From assembly GCF_003434055.1 (NCBI RefSeq), contig NZ_QVEX01000004.1, positions 186,001 through 250,000 of the forward strand: DNA of 64,000 nt. The letters run 5' to 3'. This DNA comes from Enterocloster aldenensis. GTDB taxonomy: Bacteria; Bacillota; Clostridia; Lachnospirales; Lachnospiraceae. Below are positions 53,989-63,056 of the stretch, piece by piece. Under the pieces are notes generated by a model. The model ran no database searches and had not been told where the DNA came from. It was given only the letters and a program-made list of their open reading frames with translations. The stretch's first letter is position 1, and each line of letters starts with the position of its first letter. A program made the position numbers and the translations under genes.

Positions 53989-54161
53989 TGTTTATTCCTT
54001 TCTGCGCGACTTCTGATGAAAAAATTGCATAAAGTTAGTATGCACTGAGTAAATGTTATTATACATAAGTACATTTGTCTTTAGAGTAAAGACAAATGGG
54101 AGAAATTTATATAAAAAGCAGCTGGCAGGGGAACGCTTTTTGCTAATGTGCACAAAAATCG

Positions 54162-54190
54162 TTGACAAATCATGGAAAGGGTGATATAGT
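54162..54190 (+). promoter_or_regulatory. Strong promoter of a stand-alone small RNA
   Basis: Consensus TTGACA (54162-54167), 17-base spacer, TATAGT (54185-54190). Confidence 0.75.
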
Positions 54191-54196
54191 GTCCAT

Positions 54197-54325
54197 GTAA
54201 GAAGCACAAAGGAGTGCCTTACGGGTTTTTGTTTGGTATGGGGATGCCAGATAAACTAATAGTGTGACGGTTTTGATCGTGACTGAGAGCTGCCTTCTGT
54301 GGGGGAAGGGCAGCTCCCTTTTTAT
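54197..54325 (+). ncRNA. Probable structured small RNA, about 130 nt
   Basis: A strong promoter leads into a segment with no reading frame. Predicted stems: GTAAG-GCAC / GTGC-CTTAC with loop AAAGGA; TGGTAT-GGGG-ATGCCA; a weak stem near ACGGTTTTGATCGT; and a terminator GAGCTGCC / GGCAGCTC with CCTTTTTATTT. Purine-rich GGA loops are exposed, as in RNAs that bind CsrA or the anti-Shine-Dalgarno. No downstream plus-strand gene lies close, so it is not an obvious riboswitch. I do not match it to 6S, SRP or another known class. Confidence 0.6.
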
Positions 54326-54373
54326 TTAGCAACACGCTCCAGGCTTACCGGAAGCTTTTGGTGCGGATCCGTC

Positions 54374-54784
54374 TTAGGCCTGGATTTCCGTTTTCCATAA
54401 TCCATGAAGGTTGCAATAGGCGTACGCGGCCCTGGGTGAATCGCCTTTTTCCAATGTAAAGTGTGCCACCGGTTCACAGGACGGGCTTAAGCATACGCGC
54501 ATGGTGCAGCCGGCCTTTGTGACCAGGCAGACCCAGCCGATGTTATGTTCCCCGTCCATGGGATGGAATATTTCGCCCACCTTTACCGTTACATGGAGTC
54601 CCTCTGTCTCCACCACCGGAAGATGTTTTTCGCTGGCGCCTTCCGCCATGATTGGCTCCAGTATCTCAAATGGCCTGCAGGTATCGGGAAGGGCTGCATT
54701 TGGGGCGCTGCACAGGGCTTCCAGCACCACGATACGGTTTTTATCAGTGAGAAATACAGGTTCCTGGTTCAAGTCTGTTTTCAT
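54374..54784 (-). CDS. Desulfoferrodoxin-type superoxide reductase
   Basis: A 136-residue protein whose C-terminal 85 residues match the superoxide reductase fold: SEKHLPVVE (Glu-Lys-His), VKVGEIFHPMDGEHNIGWVCL (two more His) and AYAYCNLHGLWK (Cys and last His), giving the Fe(His)4Cys centre that reduces superoxide to peroxide. The N-terminal part lacks the four-Cys desulforedoxin site, making it a neelaredoxin-like form. It fits an anaerobe facing oxygen and complements AhpC. Confidence 0.85.
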   Translation of the reverse strand: MKTDLNQEPVFLTDKNRIVVLEALCSAPNAALPDTCRPFEILEPIMAEGASEKHLPVVETEGLHVTVKVGEIFHPMDGEHNIGWVCLVTKAGCTMRVCLSPSCEPVAHFTLEKGDSPRAAYAYCNLHGLWKTEIQA

Positions 54785-54889
54785 GTCAAACCTCCATTCT
54801 GATTTTTAATCATGCAATATGTCCTGCATCAACATGCTTATGTTTCCCATAAATGCTGCCAGTCTATTCATACATGGGACAAGTTTCTA

Positions 54890-54919
54890 TTGACATATTT
54901 CCTACAGGAATAGTATGAT
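54890..54919 (+). promoter_or_regulatory. Promoter of the RrF2 regulator with inverted repeat
   Basis: TTGACA (54890-54895) and TATGAT (54914-54919), 18-base spacer. The spacer holds TTCC-TACA-GGAA (54899-54910), a small inverted repeat suited to autoregulation by the RrF2 dimer. Confidence 0.6.
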
Positions 54920-54981
54920 AATCGTATACGGATATTTTTCAGCACATCTACAAACAATAAACCAAAAGGACGTGAATATAT

Positions 54982-55416
54982 ATGTTAGTATCAACAAAAG
55001 GACGTTATGCCCTGCGCACCATGGTGGACCTGGCCGTACACGGAGACGGCGAGCCCGTCAAGATAAAGGACATAGCAAACCGACAGGGGATTTCCGGCAA
55101 ATATCTGGAGCAGATCATCTCCATCCTGTCAAGGGCCGGTTATGTGCGCAGCATCCGCGGGAACCAGGGCGGTTATTATCTGTCTAAGCCTGCATCAGAA
55201 TACACGGTGGGAATGATACTCAGGGTAACCGAAGGAAGCCTGGCGCCCGTGGACTGCTTAAGCGGGGGAGAGAATCCCTGCACAAGGCAGATGGACTGTG
55301 TAACCCTCAGGCTGTGGAGGGAACTGGATGAAGCCATCAGCAGCGTTGTGGACCGGTATACGCTGGAGGACCTGGTGCAGTGGCGCAGGAACATGAAGGA
55401 TAATTATATGATTTGA
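54982..55416 (+). CDS. RrF2/IscR-family regulator
   Basis: A 144-residue Rrf2 protein: MLVSTKGRYALRTMVDLAVH, helix-turn-helix VKIKDIANRQGISGKYLEQII and wing GYVRSIRGNQGGYYLSKP. Three Cys in DCLSGGENPCTRQMDC are placed as for an Fe-S cluster, so it may sense cluster status, oxygen or cysteine supply. AAGGACGTG lies before ATG 54982. The downstream gene encodes a YitT protein, but no isc/suf genes are in the window. Confidence 0.92.
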   Translation: MLVSTKGRYALRTMVDLAVHGDGEPVKIKDIANRQGISGKYLEQIISILSRAGYVRSIRGNQGGYYLSKPASEYTVGMILRVTEGSLAPVDCLSGGENPCTRQMDCVTLRLWRELDEAISSVVDRYTLEDLVQWRRNMKDNYMI

Positions 55417-55508
55417 AGGATAATCATGTGATTGGATGATTGGGATATGGCCTGATAGGTCAGGAAGAGGGGATAAAATTAAGGCAGATAATGGGAGCGG
55501 AGGACTTT

Positions 55509-56408
55509 ATGAAATGGATTGGACGTATTTCAGCCTTCATTAATAAGTGGAAAAAGGACAGGCGCGTTAGGATTGGCATGACTCTGGCAGCCGTGATCAT
55601 ATCAGCGCTGATACAGACATATGCCCTGCAGGTGTTTGTGCGCCCGGCCGGCATCATATCCGGCGGATTTACCGGTATGGCCATGCTGGTGGAGCGCCTG
55701 GGAGGACTGTGGGGTCTCAATATTCCCATGCAGGTAACCATGGTAGCCCTGAACATTCCGGTGGCCCTTATGTGCTGCAGGGGAATCAGCATAAGATTCA
55801 CTGTATTTTCCCTGGTACAGGTGTTTTTAAGCAGTATTTTCCTCCAGGTATTTAATTTTACGCCGATATTTACCGATGAGGTGCTGAACGTGATATTCGG
55901 CGGGGTTATTTTTGGATGTGCCATCGTGATTGCCCTCAGGGGCAATGCTTCCAGCGGAGGCACTGATTTTATTGCACTTTTTGTTTCCAACAGGACAGGG
56001 CAGTCCATCTGGAGTTATGTATTTTTTGGCAATGCAGTGATGTACTGCTTTTACGGCGCCATATTTGGCTGGAAGCATGCCGGGTATTCCATCATATTCC
56101 AATTCATTTCCACCAGGATGATATCCGCGTTCCACCACAGATATGAACTGGTCACCCTTCAGGTCACGACCATGAAAGGTCCCGAAGTGGTGGAGGCATA
56201 TATCGGACATTTCCGTCACGGCATGTCCTGCGTGGAGGCAATGGGCGGCTACAGCAAGAAGAAAATGTATCTGTTAAACACGGTCCTTTCCGCCTATGAG
56301 GTAAATGACGCCATCCATGTGATGCAGGGCGCGGATGAACACGTAATCATCAATGTGCTGAGGACCCAGCAGTTTGTGGGAAGGTTTTACAGGGCGCCCA
56401 TAGAGTGA
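55509..56408 (+). CDS. YitT-family membrane protein
   Basis: A 299-residue protein with five to six N-terminal helices (DUF161-type: QVFVRPAGIISGGFTGMAMLVERLGG; GNASSGGTDFIALFVSNRTG) and a soluble C-terminal DUF2179 domain (HRYELVTLQVTTMKGPEVVEAYI; RHGMSCVEAMGGYSKKKMYLL). Function unknown; possibly a transporter regulated by its soluble domain. ATG 55509 is 5 nt after GGAGG; earlier in-frame starts have no site. It follows the RrF2 gene by 92 bases. Confidence 0.88.
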   Translation: MKWIGRISAFINKWKKDRRVRIGMTLAAVIISALIQTYALQVFVRPAGIISGGFTGMAMLVERLGGLWGLNIPMQVTMVALNIPVALMCCRGISIRFTVFSLVQVFLSSIFLQVFNFTPIFTDEVLNVIFGGVIFGCAIVIALRGNASSGGTDFIALFVSNRTGQSIWSYVFFGNAVMYCFYGAIFGWKHAGYSIIFQFISTRMISAFHHRYELVTLQVTTMKGPEVVEAYIGHFRHGMSCVEAMGGYSKKKMYLLNTVLSAYEVNDAIHVMQGADEHVIINVLRTQQFVGRFYRAPIE

Positions 56409-56443
56409 CAGGCAGAAGGATATGGACGCCCCTGTTGGAATGA

Positions 56444-56486
56444 CGAAAAGCCATGAGGCCCCAATGTGATATGCCCCGTGGCTTTT
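56444..56486. terminator. Terminator between convergent yitT and tcdA
   Basis: Stem AAAAGCCATG / CGTGGCTTTT with a GGCCCC / GCCCC inner part, A/T runs on both sides. Confidence 0.7.
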
Positions 56487-56530
56487 CTATTCCATCGAAA
56501 ATCTTTTCTTGTCCTCATCCAACCCCGCAA

Positions 56531-57271
56531 TCATCCAACCCCACAGATTTCCCTCACGATTTCCCCGGCTATGAGAAGTCCCGCCACCGGCGGCACGAAG
56601 GAGATGCTTCCGGGGGTGGCGCGCCGGTTTCCGGTGTCCTCCTGGGTGGGGGACGGTGTCAGCGGTGGCTCGGGTGACCAGCACACCTTCAGCCTTTTTA
56701 TGTCCCTGGCCTTCAGCTCCCTGCGCATGACCTTGCAGAGAGGACAGACAGAGGTTTTTGAAATGTCGGAAATCCGGAACTGTTCGGGATGCAGTTTATT
56801 GCCTGTCCCCATGGAGGAAATGAGGGGAATCCCATGCCTGGCAGCGTATTCTGCCAGGGCCAGCTTGGCTGTCACGGTATCGATTGCGTCCAGGATATAG
56901 GAAATGGGGCCGGGGGGATCCATCCGGTCCTTTATGTTTTCAAAGAGCAGGTCAATATTGTCCGGAAGTACAAACTCCTCAAAGGTGATTACCTGGGTGT
57001 CCGGACAGATATCCCGGATTTTTTCTTTCATGACCTGTGTCTTATGACATCCTATGGTGCTGTGGAAGGCGATGCTCTGACGGTTGATGTTGGTGAGGGA
57101 AACCGTGTCGTTATCAATGAGCACCAGCCTTCCCACCCCGCATCTGGCCAGCGCCTCAATGGCGTGGGAGCCGACGCCGCCTACCCCGAATACTGCCACG
57201 GCGGCATTTTTAAGGGACATAAGGCCTTCCTGTCCTATAAGCATTTCTGTTCTGGAAAATTCGTTTATCAT
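56531..57271 (-). CDS. tcdA: tRNA threonylcarbamoyladenosine dehydratase
   Basis: A 246-residue E1-like ATP-dependent enzyme that cyclises t6A37 of tRNA to ct6A. Seen: FSRTEMLIGQEGL, the nucleotide motif VAVFGVGGVGSHAIEALARCG, LIDNDTVSLTNINRQ, DAIDTVTAKL and SSMGTGNKLHPEQF. Unlike ThiF/MoeB it has the TcdA C-terminal end FVPPVAGLLIAGEIVREI. AGGAGCGG precedes ATG 57271; the frame runs further upstream without a site. Confidence 0.93.
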   Translation of the reverse strand: MINEFSRTEMLIGQEGLMSLKNAAVAVFGVGGVGSHAIEALARCGVGRLVLIDNDTVSLTNINRQSIAFHSTIGCHKTQVMKEKIRDICPDTQVITFEEFVLPDNIDLLFENIKDRMDPPGPISYILDAIDTVTAKLALAEYAARHGIPLISSMGTGNKLHPEQFRISDISKTSVCPLCKVMRRELKARDIKRLKVCWSPEPPLTPSPTQEDTGNRRATPGSISFVPPVAGLLIAGEIVREICGVG

Positions 57272-57564
57272 TTTACCGCTCCTGCTTTTATCAGATTTGT
57301 TGTGAAAAATTGTACACCAGATTGGGGAAAATGTAAATGTAATCCTTTTCCAGCCTTTGAAAGTATCCGAAATATGTGTTATCATTCCATCTGTTTCCGG
57401 TAATCCATAAACTTCTTTCCATATAACTGGAAACACACTATAATATTACTAAGCCCATGCCGGAGTATTTGAAAGGTTAGGATTGTGGAACCAGGGAAAA
57501 TATAGTAAAATGGGCATGATAGTTATAGGCATGATGATTGAGAGAGATACGGAGGCTTGAGAAT

Positions 57565-59544
57565 ATGAAAGACGGATTTATCAGGGTTGCGGCTGCCACC
57601 CCTAAAATAAAAGTAGCTGACCCGGAATATAATGCGCAGCAGATCATTGAACTGATTAACCAGGGGTACGGCAGAGGCGTGAAGCTTATGGTGTTCCCGG
57701 AACTCTGCCTGACTGCCTATACATGCGGCGACCTGTTCTACCAGTCATCCCTGCTGTTAAAGGCAAGGGAGGAACTGGCCCGCATCATAAGCGCAACGAA
57801 AGACAGGGATATCCTGGTGTTTGTGGGACTTCCATGGGAACGGGAGGACAAGCTTTTCAATGTGGCTGCTGTTATCCAGGGAGGAAAGCTTCTGGGAATC
57901 GTGCCCAAGAAGCATCTCCCCAACTATGCGGAATTTTACGAGGCGCGCCACTTCTGTCCCGGCAATGAACGGCCGGTGTTTGTGGCATGGGAGGACGGGC
58001 AGGTCCCCATGGGTACGAACCTGCTGTTCCGCTGCAGCAACATGAAAGGGCTCGCCGTGGGTGTGGAAATCTGCGAGGATGTATGGACCCCGGCGCCCCC
58101 CAGTATCCGGCACGCCCTGGCCGGTGCCACGGTCATTGTCAACTGTTCCGCCAGCGATGAGACCACGGGTAAGGATGTATACCGCCATGAACTTATCTGC
58201 AGCCAGTCCGCAAGGCTGGTGTGCGGTTATGTGTATGCCAATGCAGGGGACGGCGAATCCACCCAGGACCTGGTGTTCGGCGGCCAGAATATCATTGCGG
58301 AGAACGGAACCTGTCTGGTGGAATCCAGGCGTTTTACCAATGAAAGCATCTGCGCCGACCTGGACATGGAACGTCTGGACAGCGAGCGCAGGCGCATGAC
58401 CACATTCCCGGCAGCCGATGACGCCAGGAAAGAAGGCGGGTATATGATTGTGGATTTTGAACTGTATCCTGCCGGCGGCAGCAATGCAAACGCCCAGACC
58501 CCGCAGGCAGCCGGCCAAAAAGAATCCGGCAGGGATATCCTCCGCTTCATAGATCCGGCTCCCTTTGTGCCGGGAGATGAGAGACAGCGCAGCCGCCGCT
58601 GTGAGGAAATCCTTTCCATCCAGGCCATGGGACTTAAAAAGCGTCTGGAACACACGGGCAGCCAGCACGCGGTGGTGGGGCTTTCAGGAGGCCTGGATTC
58701 CACCCTGGCCCTGCTTGTGACTGTCAGGGCTTTTGACGCGCTTAAGTTACCGCGGACCAATATACACTGCATCACCATGCCATGCTTTGGGACCACGGAC
58801 AGGACCTACAACAATGCCTGCGCCATGGCGGCCAAGGTTGGGGCTGAGCTTAGGGAGGTCAATATCCGCCAGGCCGTAAGCCAGCATTTTACGGACATTG
58901 GACAGGACATGGACAATCACGACGTGACCTATGAGAACAGCCAGGCCAGGGAAAGGACCCAGGTCCTTATGGATATTGCCAACCAGGTGGGAGGGCTTGT
59001 AATCGGCACCGGGGACATGTCGGAACTGGCCCTGGGCTGGGCCACCTACAACGGCGACCATATGTCCATGTACGGGGTGAATGCGTCCGTGCCAAAGACC
59101 CTGGTGCGCCACCTGGTCCGCTACTATGCGGATACCTGCAGGGAAAAGGAACTGGCAGACGTGCTTCTGGATGTGCTGGACACCCCGGTAAGCCCGGAAC
59201 TGCTGCCCCCTGAGGACGGACAGATTTCCCAGAAAACAGAGGACCTGGTTGGGCCTTATGAACTCCATGACTTCTATTTATATTATGCCCTGCGTTACGG
59301 TTATGCGCCGTCCAAGATTTACCGCATGGCATTGCAGGCATTCAGGGGCCAGTATGACAATGCAGTCATATTGAAATGGATGAAGGTGTTCTACCGGAGA
59401 TTCTTCAGCCAGCAGTTTAAGCGTTCCTGCCTGCCGGACGGTCCCAAGGTGGGTTCCGTGGCAGTGTCCCCCAGAGGCGACCTGCGTATGCCCAGCGACG
59501 CGTGCAGCAGGCTCTGGCTGGACGAGCTGGATAAACTGGGCTAG
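57565..59544 (+). CDS. nadE: Glutamine-dependent NAD(+) synthase
   Basis: A 659-residue two-domain enzyme. N-terminal nitrilase-type glutaminase with Glu in MVFPELCLTAY, Lys in VPKKHLPNYAEFYE and Cys in VGVEICEDVWTP; C-terminal synthetase with P-loop VVGLSGGLDSTLALL and GTGDMSELALGWATYNGDHM. It amidates nicotinate adenine dinucleotide. ATG 57565 follows GGAGG. The stop codon TAG includes the TA target duplication of the MITE at 59544, so the insertion did not shorten the protein visibly. Confidence 0.95.
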   Translation: MKDGFIRVAAATPKIKVADPEYNAQQIIELINQGYGRGVKLMVFPELCLTAYTCGDLFYQSSLLLKAREELARIISATKDRDILVFVGLPWEREDKLFNVAAVIQGGKLLGIVPKKHLPNYAEFYEARHFCPGNERPVFVAWEDGQVPMGTNLLFRCSNMKGLAVGVEICEDVWTPAPPSIRHALAGATVIVNCSASDETTGKDVYRHELICSQSARLVCGYVYANAGDGESTQDLVFGGQNIIAENGTCLVESRRFTNESICADLDMERLDSERRRMTTFPAADDARKEGGYMIVDFELYPAGGSNANAQTPQAAGQKESGRDILRFIDPAPFVPGDERQRSRRCEEILSIQAMGLKKRLEHTGSQHAVVGLSGGLDSTLALLVTVRAFDALKLPRTNIHCITMPCFGTTDRTYNNACAMAAKVGAELREVNIRQAVSQHFTDIGQDMDNHDVTYENSQARERTQVLMDIANQVGGLVIGTGDMSELALGWATYNGDHMSMYGVNASVPKTLVRHLVRYYADTCREKELADVLLDVLDTPVSPELLPPEDGQISQKTEDLVGPYELHDFYLYYALRYGYAPSKIYRMALQAFRGQYDNAVILKWMKVFYRRFFSQQFKRSCLPDGPKVGSVAVSPRGDLRMPSDACSRLWLDELDKLG

Positions 59545-59647
59545 AGCCTGTTTGAAAATTCATTCCGGCCGTCTGCCCTAAGGAATCCACCATAGGTACC
59601 CCTTAGGGCAAAGCACGCCCCACGGAACGCAATTTTCAAACACGCTC
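59544..59647. repeat. Palindromic MITE, 104 bp, TA target duplication
   Basis: Flanked by TA at 59542-59543 and 59648-59649. Ends GAGCCTGTTTGAAAATT and AATTTTCAAACACGCTC pair with the same single C-C mismatch as the copy at 35411, and two other end positions have changed in a paired way. The inner TGCCCTAAGG / CCTTAGGGCA hairpin is identical. It lacks the inner palindrome of the longer copy. Confidence 0.8.
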
Positions 59648-59695
59648 TAAGGCGCGGATGGATGATCAGGAAATAACAGATACAGGAGAAAAATT

Positions 59696-60490
59696 ATGAT
59701 AAACAGCACGGCCAATAAACAGGTAAAACGCGTGGTGAATTTGAGGAACAGGGCAAAGGCGCGCAGGGAGGAAGGCGTATATGTGGCGGAAGGCCTGCGC
59801 ATGTGCCGGGAACTATCACCGATGGACACGGAAATCCTCTTTGTAACAGAAGGCTTTGCAGGCGACAGGGAGAACCGCAGGTGGATGGACGGTTTCCGGT
59901 TTGAAATGGTTACGGATGTGGTCATGAAAGTGATGGCCGACACCCAGACACCCCAGGGCGTGCTGGCCGTGGCCAGGCAGAAGACCTATACGCTTGGGGA
60001 TATACTGAAAACGCCCCGGAATGGAAAACTGGCAGTCATGGTACTGGAAACCATCCAGGATCCCGGGAATCTTGGAACCATCGTAAGGGCCGCGGAAGGC
60101 GCCGGCATTACAGGAATCGTGATGAACCGTGAGACCACGGACATCTATAATCCCAAAGTCATCCGCTCCACCATGGGGTCCATATGCAGGATGCCCTTTG
60201 TCTATGTGGATGATATCCGCCAGGCGTGCCAGACCATGAAGGACAGCGGCGTGCGTCTGTTTGCGGCTCATTTAAAGGGAATGAATAATTATGACCAGGA
60301 AGATTATACTGACAATGTGGGCTTTTTAATCGGCAATGAGGCGGGCGGGCTGACGGATGGGACAGCGGCCATGGCTGACTGTTATGTGAAGATTCCGATG
60401 GCGGGCAGGGTGGAATCCCTGAATGCGGCGGTTGCTGCATCCGTCCTCATGTTCGAGGCTGCAAGGCAGCGCAGGAACCGGCAGGAGTAG
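59696..60490 (+). CDS. TrmH/SpoU-family RNA methyltransferase
   Basis: A 264-residue SPOUT methyltransferase. N-terminal L30e-like substrate-binding part (NLRNRAKARREEGVYVAEGLRMC) and C-terminal knot with the three SPOUT motifs: LETIQDPGNLGTIVRAAEGAG, VGFLIGNEAGGL and VKIPMAGRVESLNAAVAASVLMFE. It 2'-O-methylates a ribose of rRNA or tRNA; the exact target cannot be read from sequence. AGGAGAAAAATT precedes ATG 59696. Confidence 0.92.
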   Translation: MINSTANKQVKRVVNLRNRAKARREEGVYVAEGLRMCRELSPMDTEILFVTEGFAGDRENRRWMDGFRFEMVTDVVMKVMADTQTPQGVLAVARQKTYTLGDILKTPRNGKLAVMVLETIQDPGNLGTIVRAAEGAGITGIVMNRETTDIYNPKVIRSTMGSICRMPFVYVDDIRQACQTMKDSGVRLFAAHLKGMNNYDQEDYTDNVGFLIGNEAGGLTDGTAAMADCYVKIPMAGRVESLNAAVAASVLMFEAARQRRNRQE

Positions 60491-60526
60491 ACATGCCGCA
60501 TCTGCCCACAGGAAGGAGGACAATGC

Positions 60527-60769
60527 ATGGCATCATTGGGATGGCTTGTATCATTTCTGGTATTCTTGGGCGTGGAGATGGCATTTTGCTGCCTTACCTC
60601 ACTGTGGTTTGCAGTGGGGGCGCTGGGGGCGTTTGCAGTGGCCCTTACAGGCGGCTCCATGGAACAGCAGCTGGCCGGTTTTGTGGCAGTATCATTCCTT
60701 ACGCTGATTCTTATACGGCCAGTGGCATTTTTAATGGGCAGACACGTAAAGGACGGGCAGAAATCATGA
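60527..60769 (+). CDS. Short NfeD-like membrane protein
   Basis: An 80-residue protein with two to three helices, beginning MASLGWLVSFLVFLGVEMAF and ending LILIRPVAFLMGRHVKDG. The Arg-Pro-Val after the last helix recalls the NfeD membrane part, but the outer OB-fold domain is missing. GGAAGGAGGACAATGC gives a strong start. Its stop overlaps the start of the patatin gene (ATGA), so the two proteins are probably made together and may act on the same membrane. Confidence 0.7.
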   Translation: MASLGWLVSFLVFLGVEMAFCCLTSLWFAVGALGAFAVALTGGSMEQQLAGFVAVSFLTLILIRPVAFLMGRHVKDGQKS

Positions 60770-61989
60770 AACTTCAGCTGGATTTAAGCAAGGAATACGG
60801 CATTGTACTGGAGGGCGGCGGAGCCAAGGGCGCCTATCAGGTAGGCGCCTGGCGCGCCCTTAGGGAGGCCGGGGTCAGGATAAGGGGGGCTGCGGGCACC
60901 TCGGTGGGCGCTTTGAACGGCGCCCTTATCTGTATGGATGATTTTAAGAAGGCAGAGCGCATATGGGAAAATATCAGCTATTCCAGGGTGATGGACGTGG
61001 ATGACGAAATGATGGACCGGCTCAGGAAGTTCAGCCTGCGAAGGATTTCCAGCATCACATCCCTGAATGTGGGGGAACTTATATCTGGAATCAAAAAGAT
61101 CCTGAAGGACGGCGGTTTTGACATTGCCCCCTTAAAGGGACTGATTGAGGATGTGGTGGATGAGGAGAAAATCAGGAACTCGGACAGGGAGCTTTATGTG
61201 GTCACCTACTCCCTTTCGGACCGCCAGCCCCTGATTGCCAATGTAAAGGAGGCGCCGGAGGGGACCATCGGCGACATGCTCATGGCCAGTGCATATCTGA
61301 TTGGCTTCCGGCAGGAAAAGCTGGGCGGCAAATACTATATGGACGGCGGCGGGATTAACAACGTGCCCGTGGATGTGCTGATAGACAAAGGATATAAGGA
61401 TATCATCGTACTGCGGATTTACGGATACGGCATTGATACGGAAAAGAAGCTGGAGGTACCCGGGGATGTGAACCTGTACCATGTGGCGCCCAGGCAGGAC
61501 CTTGGGGGCATACTGGAGTTTGACAGGAAACGGGCCAGGAGGAACATGCTGCTGGGGTATTTTGACGGCAGGCGCATGCTTTACGGCCTGGCGGGCAGGA
61601 TTTATTATATTGATGCGCCGGAGGGCGAACCTTATTATTTTGATAAGATGATGTCGGAAATCCCATGTCTGATGACCTATCTGGATCCTGATAAAGCAGG
61701 GGCTGTTTGCGGAGGCCTTGGGGACACGGCCCAGTCCCATGGACTGCCGGGCTACCGGGTGTATACGGAACGGATTTTTCCCATGCTGGCAAAGGAACTG
61801 AAGCTTAAGGATGGATGGGATTACAGGGAACTGTACCTTTCCCTGCTGGAGGACCTGGCAAAACAGTACCGCATCAGCCGGTTTAAAATTTATACAGTGG
61901 ATGAACTTCTGAACCTGATTCACAAAAAAGCGGGAAGCGCTGCGCGGAAACTATTGATCCCCACTCTTGACAGCAGCCTCCAGGTGTAG
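60766..61989 (+). CDS. Patatin-like phospholipase
   Basis: A 407-residue patatin-family hydrolase. Oxyanion loop GIVLEGGGAKGAYQVGAW, nucleophile Ser in GTSVGALNGAL and catalytic Asp in YYMDGGGINNVPVDVL. The C-terminal 200 residues are an extra region seen in larger bacterial patatins. It probably removes acyl chains from lipids at the inner membrane face. The 4-base overlap with the NfeD-like gene fixes ATG 60766. Confidence 0.9.
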   Translation: MKLQLDLSKEYGIVLEGGGAKGAYQVGAWRALREAGVRIRGAAGTSVGALNGALICMDDFKKAERIWENISYSRVMDVDDEMMDRLRKFSLRRISSITSLNVGELISGIKKILKDGGFDIAPLKGLIEDVVDEEKIRNSDRELYVVTYSLSDRQPLIANVKEAPEGTIGDMLMASAYLIGFRQEKLGGKYYMDGGGINNVPVDVLIDKGYKDIIVLRIYGYGIDTEKKLEVPGDVNLYHVAPRQDLGGILEFDRKRARRNMLLGYFDGRRMLYGLAGRIYYIDAPEGEPYYFDKMMSEIPCLMTYLDPDKAGAVCGGLGDTAQSHGLPGYRVYTERIFPMLAKELKLKDGWDYRELYLSLLEDLAKQYRISRFKIYTVDELLNLIHKKAGSAARKLLIPTLDSSLQV

Positions 61990-62061
61990 TATATTATGCA
62001 TAAAGATGCATAAATATTAATAAAATACAGCCATATGCAGTGGTGGGAGACGGAGGATATC

Positions 62062-63051
62062 ATGAATTTAAAGGGAAGACATTTTTTAACGCTGAAAGAT
62101 TATACATCGGAGGAGATTACATACCTGCTGGACCTTTCAGCGGAATTGAAGGAGAAGAAGAAAAAGGGTATCCTGACAGATACGCTTAAGGGAAAGAATG
62201 TGGCCCTGATATTTGAAAAGACCAGCACCAGGACCCGCTGCGCCTTTGAGGTTGCGGCCCATGACCTGGGCATGGGTACCACCTATCTGGACCCGTCCGG
62301 TTCCCAGATCGGCAAGAAGGAGAGCATTGCGGATACCGCAAGGGTACTGGGCCGGATGTATGAGGGGATTGAGTACCGCGGATTCGGGCAGGAGATTGTG
62401 GAAGAACTGGCTAAATATGCAGGGGTGCCTGTGTGGAACGGCCTTACCAATGAGGACCATCCCACCCAGATGCTGGCAGACCTTCTCACCATCCGCGAAC
62501 ACCTGGGACATTTAAAAGGCGTAAAGCTTGTGTATATGGGCGATGCGCGTTATAATATGGGTAACTCCCTGATGATTGCCTGCGCAAAGATGGGTATGCA
62601 TTTTGTTGCATGCGCACCGGCCAGGTATTTCCCTGACAAGGCCCTTGTGGCGGAATGCCAGGTTTTTGCACAGGAGAGCGGCGGTTCCATTACCCTGACA
62701 GAGGATGTGATGGCTGCAACCAAGGGAGCGGATGTGATTGATACGGACGTGTGGGTTTCCATGGGAGAGCCGGACGAGGTATGGGAGGAGCGCATTAAGG
62801 AGCTGACCCCATACAAGGTGACAAAGGCTGTTATGGACAATGCCGGACCCAAGGCCATTTTCCTTCACTGCCTGCCTTCCTTCCATGACCTGAAAACCAA
62901 AATCGGCCATGAGATGGGAACCCGTTTTAACGTATCGGAACTGGAAGTAACAGACGAGGTATTTGAATCCAGCCAGTCCGTGGTGTTTGATGAGGCTGAG
63001 AACAGGATGCATACCATCAAGGCTGTAATGTTAGCGACGTTAGGAGAATAG
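62062..63051 (+). CDS. argF: Ornithine carbamoyltransferase
   Basis: A 329-residue OTCase that makes citrulline from ornithine and carbamoyl phosphate. Seen: carbamoyl phosphate motif [51 protein letters not shown] and ornithine motif [10 protein letters not shown]. It may serve arginine synthesis or catabolism; no other arg or arc gene is in view. GGAGGATATC precedes ATG 62062. Confidence 0.95.
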   Translation: MNLKGRHFLTLKDYTSEEITYLLDLSAELKEKKKKGILTDTLKGKNVALIFEKTSTRTRCAFEVAAHDLGMGTTYLDPSGSQIGKKESIADTARVLGRMYEGIEYRGFGQEIVEELAKYAGVPVWNGLTNEDHPTQMLADLLTIREHLGHLKGVKLVYMGDARYNMGNSLMIACAKMGMHFVACAPARYFPDKALVAECQVFAQESGGSITLTEDVMAATKGADVIDTDVWVSMGEPDEVWEERIKELTPYKVTKAVMDNAGPKAIFLHCLPSFHDLKTKIGHEMGTRFNVSELEVTDEVFESSQSVVFDEAENRMHTIKAVMLATLGE

Positions 63052-63056
63052 CACAT

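Noticed and set aside
54197..54325. Riboswitch (fluoride, ZTP or yybP type)
   Set aside because: Conserved cores of these classes are not found and no plus-strand gene follows closely.
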